Shown: one piece after another, positions 36,150 through 46,987 of the stretch
How positions within the stretch are numbered: the stretch's first letter is position 1
Layout: each line of letters starts with the position of its first letter
Source: Rhytidiadelphus loreus
Taxonomy: Eukaryota; Streptophyta; Bryopsida; Hypnales; Hylocomiaceae
NCBI GenBank assembly: GCA_947034895.1
Contig: OX344763.1
Coordinates: forward strand, 82,789,093 to 82,853,092
Length of the DNA: 64,000 nt
Direction: 5' to 3'
Notes under the pieces: model-generated
Seen by the model: the letters and a program-made list of their open reading frames with translations, nothing else
Database searches by the model: none
Told to the model about the DNA's origin: nothing
Position numbers and translations under genes: made by a program

Positions 36150-36628
36150 TTATCCTCGGCTCGAGGATAATCGCAGACATGTATGGATGGAGATTATCCT
36201 CGGCTCAAGGATAATCACATCCATGCATGGATGGAGATTATCCTTGGCTCGAGGATAATCGCAGACATGCATGGATGGAGGTTATCCTTGTTTCAAGGAT
36301 AATCGTAGACATGCATGCATGGAGGTTATCCTCGGCTCGAGGATAATCACAAACATGCATGGGGGGTATTCTTGGCTTGAGGAGAATCACAAACATGCAT
36401 GGGGGTTATTCTTGGCTCGAGGAGAATCACAGACTTTCATGGAGGTTATCCTTGAGCCGAGGATAATCACTAACATGCATCGAGATTATCCTCGGCTCTA
36501 CGATAATTTAAGACATGCATAGAGGTTATCCTCGAGTCGAGGATAATTACAAACATGCATGGAGGTTATCCTAAACTCGACGATAATCATAGACATTGAT
36601 GGAGGTTATCCTCGGCTCGAGGATAATC
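36150..36628. repeat. Tandem array of the 21 bp palindrome, 12 copies
   Basis: TTATCCTCG-GCT-CGAGGATAA and variants start at 36150, 36194, 36238, 36282, 36326, 36367, 36406, 36446, 36486, 36526, 36566 and 36606. The period is 44 bp for the first four steps and then 40 bp. Spacers share a CATGCATGGA core. Copies at 36150, 36326, 36526 and 36606 have perfect 9 bp stems. The regular repeat-spacer look is CRISPR-like, but the spacers are copies of each other and the context is a plant genome. Confidence 0.95.
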
Positions 36629-37109
36629 AGAGACATCCATAGAATGTGAATGATAACCATAGACAAACATAGACATTCATTGACATTTATGATGATATTC
36701 AGAGTTGATATGCATCATCACTCTGGCACTTTAATGTCGTGTGTAGGAATGCATAATATCTCTCAATCTTTGCCGTGTGATATCTTCAAAGCAAAGATAC
36801 CTTTGATTATCTTACTCCTTGGGATGAGTGTTCAGTAGATGATGTAAGCATGTTCTTATTTATTCTAAGGAATGCAAAGATATTAGATTAAATTCTATTT
36901 TATGGTTCTGTTGTGCTAATTCTTCGCATTTCCACTTCTTTAGTCTAAGTGGATGGATTATTATACTTGATCACAAAATGGTTTACAAGTTTTTACTCCT
37001 GTGGAGGTCACTTTGGTCCTCATTTTGTGAATGTGTCGTACCAAATTATTATCCTCGCCTCGAGGATACTCACAATAGTATAAATTAATTGGTGTTCTTT
37101 CACACGCAG
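36629..37109. other. Gap between palindrome array and DUF7869-type exon
   Basis: AT-rich, no gene. One more palindrome, TTATCCTCG-CCT-CGAGGATAC, lies at 37049-37069. A splice acceptor (CACACGCAG) ends the interval at about 37109. Confidence 0.5.
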
Positions 37110-39960
37110 AATAGATACTTCAGATGCCAACGAATTTACAATACGAGTGCCTACTTTGCCGCTGGGTGTCGTAGCCTGCGAGGGATTTCCTTGAGCTTCT
37201 TGGTATACCAAATGCGTCACACTCAGAAATGAAGAGAGGGTAGAGGTGGCAAAAGGAATTTGTCATAGTGTTGATGCAGATCTCGTCATTGACATAGACG
37301 GGCAGCCATTCGGTGATGACCAAGTTGCAATTCAAATTACAGAGTCTTTGTGTGAGGCAGATGTTCCGTCGGAGTGGATGTGGTCCATGCACTCCTGGCA
37401 CATTTCCAGGGTCTACCTTAATGGTGCCAACTTATATGACCACGAACAAACGCATCTCTTCAATACTGCAGTCTCTTCTAACGGTTCAAGGTGGCGTGTT
37501 CGGACTGGAGTTCGTTCCTATGAAAGCTCACGTGAGAGGACTGAGCCTACCAATCTCCCGAAGAAAGAAGCCCTCCTCACAGAGCAAGCAATTGATGATG
37601 TTTCTAGTATGAAATGTTGCCAGAAGAATTGCTTGCAACCATTTCCATGTGGTCAGATTCAAGCCGTTCTGTCTCTACTTCATATTGATGGTGGAGTGTT
37701 CTGGCGCAAGTCACGTCTGTTTGACGTGCACAAGCAAACCCACAGTGATTCCAATGGAAGGGACATGATTACCTTGGCAAACCATGAAATTTGTTCGGTT
37801 GCTTGGTGCGCCATCCATGGAGTATCGAAGGCTACCTTTTATAGAGACAAGAAGATGGCAAAAGATGACCAAAAACCGGAGCATTATGGCAACCTTGGAA
37901 TGAAAAAACCTCGGACACACACTTTGCAAGCCACAGCAATTCTTCGATTATTAGTGGAGAATGAAGTAGACTCGATGCCCCACAAATCCAAAACCCTTGA
38001 GTTTGGGGAGAAAGTCCCCTCTATGGTTCTACCGTCTGCATTTCGTTGGAAGGACAAGTTGCTACAAATCAACAATGTCAATTCTTCACTTCAATTGCAA
38101 CATATTTCGGCTAGTGGATTAAGCAACATTCGACGTCAATCTTTTCCAGAGTATGCTCCTAAGGCTAGAGGCGATAGTTTTGCTTATTGTGGAACTTGCG
38201 ATAGATATAGGCAACTCAAGAGTGCTTGCACTCCACGTTCGTAAGCACAAGACGTGTGGTCTAACAAATTGAGAGTGCACCTATCAAGACAGAAGGCGTA
38301 CAGGGACTTATATTATGGAAACCGCTCAATGTCTGAGATGTATCCTGACAAGATTTTGACTATAATCCATGACAAGATGGATCACTCCAAGACTGCTTCC
38401 TCTCATTATTCTCACAAGAGTAAGGGAAATGATTCTTTTATGAAGATGCCTATCGCTATTACAAGCATGATTGCTTACGGTCATGGAGATGTGTGATATG
38501 CACACTATGGCTTGGACATCTTCCCAACATACTCTAATCATACTATTGGGTCCATTGCAAAATTATTGCGAGATCTAGAGTCCCAACCAAAGCATTCATC
38601 TCGTCAATTGTTTGTAGGAGGAGAGCGTTCTGAACTGACAGAGGCTTTGTTAATAGGCTCGGAGATTTGTATGGACTCCCTTAGGTCCCCCCCTAAAGTG
38701 TTGGCGGAAGCTCAACCTCTTCCTCCAACATTGACTCTTCAGCTTGACAATGCTTCTGGCGACAACAAGAATCGGTGGGGTTTTGCATTTTGTTCTCTCC
38801 TTGTCTATAGAGCTATTTTTCGAGAGATATACATCAATTTCCTCATTGTTGGACACACTCATGAAGACATTGATACTCTATTTGGTCGTTGGAGCACCAA
38901 GTTGAAGACGTATGACTACCCCACGCTTCCAAGGTTGATGAAGTCTTTCATGGATTGTGAAACACAACCCGTAATTCCTCATCTCATTGAGGAGGTTCTA
39001 GATTTTAAGCGATTTGTGGATGGGTATTTGCATACAGGCGATGATTCTCTACAGGGTCATTCTCAAGCGCAGCAATTCAAGTTTTATAAAGATTCCAATG
39101 GGTGGCCATTGATGCAATACAAGATCCTTTGTACCGATGTTGATTGGTTGCCAAAAGAAAGTGGGGGGATTCGCTTGTGGAAAGAGACAATAGATGGGCA
39201 CCCTAAAGTACCGAGGGGTAGTCTTCTACCTTTGGCACCGCAACAAATGCGTTGCTTTGATGAAATTTGCAAGGGTTTAGATGGGTACATTGCATTGTGG
39301 GGAGCAATGGGAAATCAAGACTTATGTGGTGAGTTCAGGAGGAAGAATGAGCCGGTGCGGAAATATTGGGAGGGTGTGAGAAGTGCTCTCAATGCTCCAC
39401 TTGTGGTGCATGAGACATTGCGGGATGGATTTTGGCCAAATTCTTGAGTTGCTGATGAGGTGGAAGACCAATACCTAGATGATGGTACGATGCGTGAGGA
39501 GTTTGCGGAAGATGCACCTTTTGTTGGTCACAAGCGTGATCATCCACCTCCTTCATTTCGTATTGGCCGTGATGTATATGCAGGTTACTTAGTTGCTATG
39601 CGCCCCGCTGACGGTGACCTCCGTCCATTTTGGCTTGCTCGGACTCTAACAAATCCTAATCCAGATCCAAGGCATGTAAATTCTATTCAACTTCAATATT
39701 GGACACCTACGTCTTTTCATCACATCAATGAAGAAAGATATGCTGGGTGGAACACAAAACAAGGGAATTCTTGGTGCGAGGATAAGGCTATCTCTCCGAG
39801 TTGGACGCATACAGACTGCATTACGACTGCTTGGAAGCCACATTTCAAAGAAGGCACTTCTAATCCAAGAGTTAGAATTCCCAAAACACAAATTGCTATC
39901 ATCCACACATCGGTGGATGCATATGTATCTTGCGAAAGCAATAATGTATCTTCGGAGTGA
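37110..39960 (+). pseudogene. DUF7869-type DDE-transposase-like protein (four stops)
   Basis: One reading frame runs from the acceptor at about 37109 to the TGA at 39960, broken by TGA at about 37183, TAA (38242), TGA (38494) and TGA (39445). The core contains a DKMDHSK block, QLDNASGDNKNR and VGHTHEDIDTLFGRWS, the signature of the DUF7869 family. Spaced Asp residues at these three sites suggest an RNase H-like DDE/D core, as in domesticated or active transposases. The last 170 residues (VYAGYLVAMRP, PFWLARTL, YWTP) look like a Tudor/BAH-like barrel often found at the end of such proteins. An N-terminal Cys-rich piece (MKCCQKNCLQPFPC) could bind zinc. Apart from the stops the coding pattern is well preserved, so it died recently. 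Confidence 0.7.
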
Positions 39961-40909
39961 AGATGAATAGTTTGTAGGCATAGGAAGTCAATAGGAGTTT
40001 TGCGAGTTTGTACGTTATTTTCTTAACTTTAGGAAGGATGAAAGAAAAATATGGAAAAAAAAATTTATAAAATGTTGTAGAAGTTGATAGTTTTTTTTAG
40101 ATATGTATCAAAAAAAAATAAGAAAAAATTGTTAGAAAAAAATAGGTAGAGAAGATGAAATAGATTTAGTTGTTTTGTTCTTTTAGTTCATTGTTTTGAT
40201 CTTTTTTTATATTATTTTAGAATTTGATGTTATAGACGTTGTACAATATAATATATTTTTATTTTTATTTCTTGTATTGTATTGTGTATTTTGTAAGTTT
40301 TTCATTGTAATTCCATTGTTTATGACATTTGTTTTGGAACATTAGGAGTACTAATGTTTTCTATACAAAGTAATTCTGAACTTCTCTATCTAAGCATATG
40401 TCAAATTCTTTACTTTGACATTGAAGTTTTTGATAAGGCTAGGTGTACAAATGTATTCTATCATGGATGATTTCAAAATTCTCTACCTCACCATATGTCA
40501 AACTATTTACTTAGATATTTTAGTTAAGTACTTATTATAAATGGTTCAAGTTTGCCGTCCAAAATCCCTCCTTTCAACGTCCTTCACTACTATTTTTTTC
40601 CCCCAATTTCTTATACTTGTACAAATTCTTTATTCTTCCACCATTTAATGGTCTCAATTTAATGAACTCTTCTATATACTAAATTTAGGAAGAAGATTAA
40701 AATGAGAATCCACATTATCTCAATTTAATGAATATGGCCTTTTTAGATTGTTTTGAAGTAGTTAGAATTAGATTATCATCATAACAAAACAAAGTGTCCA
40801 TTGTTTGGAAGGCCAAAGAATACTATGTTTGCATTTCACCCATATGAAACATTAATTTATGCCGCTAGAACCTGTTTGCAATTTTTTGACTTAAGGGTGG
40901 AGTTAGAAA
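39961..40909. other. T-rich non-coding stretch
   Basis: Probably the 3' region of the DUF7869-type gene followed by unrelated DNA. 40650-40735 carries two CTCAATTTAATGAA motifs matching, in reverse complement, the motif at 11080. Confidence 0.5.
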
Positions 40910-41604
40910 CATTCATAGAAGGGGGTAAGTTGGATGACAAAATCATCAATGTTCTGGTCTCCTTCAACCTTAAAATCAAGGACATTCTTGTTCAGTTAAA
41001 GGGAGTAATGGAAGAGGCAAGTCAGCCGTTCCAACCGGAATTTAAACTGGAAATTGAAAAGGCAAAGGATGCCACTCCTTCCAAGCCGCCAAGGCCGGGA
41101 GGAAAGTTCTCCTCACCTATAGGTCTGGAGAAATCCGGAGAGACCTCGGGGGATGTGGTTATCGTCACACCCACCAAGATCAAAGCTGCACCAAACTCCG
41201 GAACTGAGCACAGATCCACACCAGGATCCCATACCTGAAGTAAGGTGCAGTCCCAAGGACTAGGGTAGGACACTCCTCCCAACAAGATTTCCGATGTTTC
41301 CCCGCCCAGTCAAGCCAAAAAGAAGACAATGGCAGGAACTCAGTCGAAGAAGGAATCTGTTCCGCCAGAATCAGAAGAATTGAAGGAGGATTCTGGCTCA
41401 AAATCAGAAGAGGAATCAGAACCGAATTCAATTCCGGATGCAAAATTGGAAACTCCAAGCAAAATGAAGGTGAAGTTGAAGGCGTAGAAGGCCAAGGCGA
41501 AGAAGTTAAAGAGTTCGAAGATTTCTAGTTCTGCCCAGAAACAACCAGCAAGAAAGTGTGCAGCCAAATCAGGAGGGACTCCAACGAAGCGGCAGAGGAA
41601 GTAA
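40910..41604 (+). pseudogene. Element E reading-frame remnant
   Basis: In the frame of A it reads DDKIINVLVSF, ILVQLKGV, PSKPPRP, then an acidic SEEESEPNS stretch and a Lys-rich tail ending KRQRK. Stops are TGA 41236, TAG 41266 and TAG near 41485. The last TAG (after KLKA) is at the same place as the TAG at 7239 in A. The N-terminal domain is absent. Confidence 0.65.
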
Positions 41605-42838
41605 CTTTAGAACTAGGAAGGAAATTAGAATGGTGGCTGAAAACCTAGGTTTTAGTAGAAAGTAACATCCAAGTTGCTTTTAGGTGAGTAGGTAGTCTTT
41701 TGTGTGACCTGCCTGGATCCGGGTTTTGCGGATCTGAGATCCACTTTTGAAGGGCAGTTCTTGGACTTTAGTAGAAGTCAACTTGGGGTTGAATAAGGCG
41801 AATGACGCGTGTCATTCCTTTGTGGTGTGATTTTGAATCCCTTGGGCGGTAGTTTCCCTTGGGTTGAAAAGTATTTAAGGCTGGTTGGTTAGTAGGCCAA
41901 GGATACATTTCCATACCTTGTTTTCCTAGCATTGTGCAATCTAATACAGACTCCTTGAAACTCATTTCTCTGTGTCTACATGTACTCAGTGGTTAATTTA
42001 TGTGTATGAATGCACAATTGGGTTGTAGAAATAGGTAGGGAGGAAGTGTACCTGGATATTGAATTTATCCGGATTCTTGAAAGTGTAAGTGAGGTTGTGT
42101 GTGATAGTGACTTCTTGATCCCAATAGCATGATCGGTTTGTATTTCAGTACCTTAGATAATCCCAATAGATTGGAACCTCGACTGTTGAAATTCCGGATA
42201 ACTCTAAGTATATTGGTTGATAAAGTCTAAAGTATCCGGAAACTCGTAGGGAGAGTGTAAATCTCCTAATTCACGTATCCACTTTCTTTGCCCGGAATCT
42301 AGACTAATTCAGTAGGCTGTCGTTGTAGTTTAAGTTAGATTGTTGGGTTGAAGTCTCTTTATGTGACCTATTGGACCAGATCTTTTCGGTTAAGTTGTGA
42401 AGGAGACCCAGTCAGTAAGATTGGACATGTGATGTTTTCTTTTCTTTCTTTAAGTGACACTCTTGACACTATAAAACTTAGAGGGTAGGTTTTAAGCTCC
42501 CTTCCTAATCACAGTATGTAGATCCCTCTCAGATGAGAGGTTAAACTCAAGTTCGGATATTTAGTCAGAAAAGACCAAAACTAGGAAAATCGGGTTAGCT
42601 ACCCGAATTTCCGCTCCAATCTGTAGTTAGCGTAGAGGTTAGGTAGAAAGAGTTAAAGAAAAAAATTTCGAATCATAATATATTTAGACCTTTGATCAGT
42701 TTAGAGTACGTTTGTCTGAGGTTTTCTGTAGTGTTTGATTCATGTATTACAGTTACAAATAAATTTGTCCACTAAGTCCTTGTGGGAACAATAAACGGAT
42801 CACTTTAGAACCAATTCCGGTCTTAAAGAAGTATCTAC
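40910..42838 (+). mobile_element. Element E: truncated relative of element A
   Basis: Similarity to element A begins inside its reading frame (A about 6640, E about 40910) and continues through the 3' non-coding region to CCGGTCTTAAAGAAGTAT. It stops about 23 bp before the TGTGCTACGACA end. No 5' half, terminal repeat or target-site duplication is present. It is an old, truncated copy. Confidence 0.75.
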
Positions 42839-43515
42839 AGGAGGTAGGCGGTCACCCTCAACCGACTCCCTATTTCGTCAAAGGATTATAAGAGACCAAC
42901 GGTGATCTCTAGACTCCAAATCAACTAGATATGGACTTCCATACATAAGCAATGTGAACTCAATGCTCCCAAGGCCGCGTCCTCATAGGTCAAAATCTAT
43001 ATCTACTTTAGAGGTTTCACAAAGCACCCTCAAGTTGAAGCGGAAGGAGAGTGACTCTCAAAGTTTGGGCTTCTCTAGAGCGATAGACAGTGGAAGTGGG
43101 CCCCATTATCACTCTTGACGCAAGGATATATTTAGAGGGTTGGCGAAGCTGAAAGCGTTAGAGGCAGCTAAGAGCAATTGTACAGGCAAATAATAACTCC
43201 TCGGGATGCGAGAATAGTTTTTGAAGCCATAGGCTTCAAGGCTTCCTTTACTATAAATAGCATGGTAAATAAAAAATAAAAAACAAAGACTAACAACAGT
43301 TGAGAGCTTGGATGAATAGTAAGCATCTAATTTTGTAGTTCATTTAGATTTATATGACATAGTCAGATTTACTTTATCCATTGGATGAAGCTCCTTAGTG
43401 AGACAGTTAACATTAGTGAATGTAAATTCACCCGCATTTTCATCTACTACTCAATTCTTAGCACTAAATATGTGAGAATGTTTTACATCATGTCCATCCT
43501 TGAAATTCCGCATTG
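42839..43515. other. Intergenic, no gene seen
   Basis: No open frame of note. A GAAGCC...GGCTTC inverted repeat lies near 43228. Confidence 0.4.
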
Positions 43516-43675
43516 TTTTTTTTCTAAGGGGGGACAAGTATATTAAGGAATTACACTACAAGTGTTTTTTGTCACACGAGAGGTTGATTTCACTCTAGGT
43601 AAGAACTTGCTACCACCAAGTATCGAACCCGCTACCACACCATTAGGTTTAGGCACCTCACGACCATCACCCACC
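43516..43675 (-). mobile_element. tRNA-derived SINE-like copy
   Basis: On the minus strand GTGGTAGCGGGTTCGATAC matches a Pol III B box (GGTTCGANNC). About 30-40 bases upstream TGGTCGTGAGGTG resembles an A box. The copy ends in an A-run (T-run at 43516-43523 on the plus strand). Length about 160 bp fits a plant SINE. Target-site duplications are not clear. Confidence 0.5.
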
Positions 43676-44035
43676 CTATTGTAAAAATGTGTTCAATAAT
43701 TTCTATTTTCCTTTGAGTTTGACAAGTATTACTACATTAGAGCTTCACACCCTTATTTTCAAAGTCTCAAACTTGTCAAATTGTCTCAAATTAACGAATA
43801 AGGTCTTAATGTCTAATACATGCAAACTTGGACCCTCAATATTATACATAAATTATAAATTTAGTGGTATTCTATCCATCATGTCAATTACACTAAAATG
43901 ATCATCCATCCCTAATTAGTGTACAACATTTCCTTCATAACTTTGAATCCAAAAGTTTTGGAATCTCTCTACCTTTTTGTGGAAAAAAATGTGGTAAAGC
44001 TCCAAAAGTTTGGAAGGAGCTTCAAACCTTTGTCT

Positions 44036-44660
44036 TTAAAATGTGGTATAGCTTATATCCAAAAGTTGGGGGGGTCCTCCCAAATTTTGAGAAAAAATAT
44101 GGTATAGCTTATATCCAAAAGTTGAGGGGGTCCTTCCAAATTTTGTGCCAAAAATGTGGTATAGCTTATATCCAAAAGTTGTTTGGGAAGGCTCTTCCAA
44201 GCTTTGGGAAAAAAATGTGGTATAGCTTATATCCAAAAGTTGTTTGGGAAGGCTCTTCCAAGCTTTGGGAAAAAAATGTGGTATAATTTATATCCAAAAG
44301 TTGTCTAGGAGGGCCCTCCCAATTTTTGGGAAGAAAATGTGGTATAGCTTATATCCAAAAGTTGGGAGGGTCCTCCCAAAGTTTGGGAAAAAATATGGTA
44401 TAGCTTATATCCAAAAGTTGGAAGGGTCCTGAACCCAAGTTTTGGAACAAAATATGGTATAGCTTATATCCAAAAGTTGAAAGGGTCCTTCCAAGTTTTG
44501 GAAAAAAAATGTGGTATAGCTTATATCTAGAAGTTGGGAGGGCCCTCCTAAATTTTGTGCCAAAAATGTGGTATAGCTTATATCCAAAAGTTGCCTGGGA
44601 GGGCCCTTCCAAGTTTTGGGAAAAAAATGTGGTATAACTTATATCCAAAATTTGGAAAAA
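44036..44660. repeat. Minisatellite, 57-61 bp unit, about 11 copies, with an inverted repeat in each unit
   Basis: Units share ATGTGGTATAGCTTATATCC and AAAAGTTG, then an inverted repeat such as TTGGGAGGGTCCTCCCAA. Copies start near 44041, 44097, 44154, 44214, 44276, 44337, 44394, 44453, 44511, 44568 and 44627. Long frames on both strands here are artefacts of the repeat. Degenerate traces begin near 43920. Confidence 0.9.
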
Positions 44661-46065
44661 ATAGATGTATACTTTCTATTGACATGATATCAACTACTAA
44701 ATCCTAATAAATATAAAGACAATTTGACAATATGTGCTCTAACATTTACTAATAATTTACAAAAATTACTACTACTAATTATTTGTAGACCACACTAATT
44801 CTAAATCATTGTTTCATTCCTCTCACGTGGTTCTTGACTAGTGTACCCTAAGTATGCTTATACCGAGCTATTTTTGTTGGAAATATGATTTGTGGACTTC
44901 TCGGTGCTCAAATTCAATAAAATATGCCTGTTAACAACAAGCACGGACTTCTTTTTTGTAGGATAAATCACTATTGAATAGAAAGAGGGGGGTAGTTAGA
45001 GTTTACAATTGTTCTTGTAATTTAATACAACCACTACCAATAAATTTTAAGAATTTAGTCTAATATTAGTTTGGAGTTGTATAGGGTATAGGATAAAGTT
45101 GTAATTTGCATTGGAGACTGTCCAAAAATTTAGTTAGAATTCTTTAGTACTTACATGTATTATATAGGCATAAAAAAAGATATATATTCAATTCCAAGGC
45201 ACTAGGATAGTTACGAAGGACATAAAAATATACAACGAATTATCAATTATGTACTTCAAGTATATATATACTATAATTTTTTGAACCCAATGTACTAATT
45301 ACAAGCAATTACTTAATTTCCTTTGGTGCAACATGCCATCTGTATTAATATAATGGCACCATAGCTCTGAATTGAAGTTGAAATTGAAATTTGAAGTTTT
45401 TGGGGTTCTCACTAAGCCTAATATTAACTCGACATTATTGGAATTGGAATGTAGACATTTGACACATACGTACACTTAGGTGCTATAAGAATGGGCGAGT
45501 TCTATATGAATTGTTGTTATGTTGTAGGCACACATGTAGGCATATGCATTGTCTCTTGTATATTATTTTGTAGTGAATACATTCAAGTAAAATACGCTTT
45601 CATTGTTTCATGGTAAAGATCTGAGTAGATATTGTCAAATGAGTGTTAACAAGTATTAATTAATATACAATATATATCTTGTATTCATTTGATAATATAC
45701 TACATCATAATTTTAGGCCCACATGATTGCGTACCATGTACAATTGATTACATGCAATATTCGATTTGAAACATGAACCAGACAATTGATTCAAGTGACA
45801 TGTAAAGAAATTCACATGTTCACATGAAAATTAGAAAAAACCTCATTGTAAGCTAAGTGTAAATTCCTAAGTCTCCTTTTAAACCTTCAAGGGTATAGTA
45901 CTTAATATAATTACATGAATTTTTATTTATTTTTAATATTAGAATTTCATTCACTTGAAAGATTATAATCTTTTGCACCGCATTATTTTTTTCTCCACAT
46001 TATTTTTTCTCTACATTATTTTTTCTCTAAATTATTTCTTTTTCCAATTTTTTTTCTTATATTGA

Positions 46066-46096
<31 letters not shown>

Positions 46097-46987
46097 TTTT
46101 TTTTTTTCTTTGTTTTACATATTTTGGGGGGTCTGCTAATCACAAATGAAGAAGCAATTTTTCACTAAGTGAACTTAGTTAATGTAAAAATGAGTCATAT
46201 AATTCATTTGGACGTAAATATTGAAGAAAATAATAGGATAAATTCATTTAATATCGTCAGTTGTTAAATTGTATTTATATTTGAATGTATTTTTCATAAA
46301 TTTTGCTTCTCTAACTTCCAAACTAATTATTTCCTTTGATTTTTTTTTCCAATATTTTAATTTTTAATATTCATATTTTTAAAATTTTGTTTGTCATTGT
46401 TTTCATTTTCATTTCTATTATTTTCATTTTTTTAAAACTATAATAATTAATATTTGACACAGATCACGCACTCATTTGATGGTATATTGAATCATGAATT
46501 TAGGTGCACATAATCATATATTATTTGCACTTGATTGTATGCAATGTTTGATTTGAAACATAAACCACTAATATCACTTCAAACAAATAAGGTATTTAAA
46601 TACAAATTTAAATATACCCCTAAGTGTGATTTTCACCTCCCTTAGTATGAAAGACTTATATATGAATTGTTATTCTTTAGAAATTATAATTTCATTTGAG
46701 ACATTTATTGTCATTCTTGCGACTTGTTGGGGGAGGCGCAATGACTTAGAGGGGAAGCAAGGCGCCCTGGTTAAGGTCGGCAAGCAAGGTGAGGCAAGGT
46801 CAAGGTCGGTAGGCGAGGCACCGAAAGCAAGATTGGCAGTTTAGAAGGCAATCAATCCTGCGATCGAGGTGTTGCAGTTTGGCAAGGTGCGGCGACTTGG
46901 AGGTGCAAGTTCATGCAATTTTTTGCTCAGACTCCATTTTCTAGTTGAGTTCTACAAGTTAGTTTGGTTGTACAAGTTCATAGAAGC
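44661..46987. other. AT-rich interval with simple repeats
   Basis: (ATT)n at about 46066-46095, preceded by three units of a CTC(C/T)ACATTATTTTTT-type repeat at 45982-46040. A short G-rich patch with repeated GGCAAGG words lies at 46725-46900. No gene seen. Confidence 0.6.

Noticed and set aside
36271..36522. Open frame over the palindrome array
   Set aside because: An 83-codon translation of a tandem repeat with repeated HAW/ITNMH-like peptides; an artefact of periodicity.
36150..36628. CRISPR array
   Set aside because: Repeat-spacer regularity and palindromic repeats look similar, but spacers are near copies of each other, no cas genes are present, the context is plant nuclear, and the same palindrome is scattered in introns.
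44036..44648. Several 60-100 codon frames on both strands
   Set aside because: They arise from the 57-61 bp minisatellite and repeat the same peptide.
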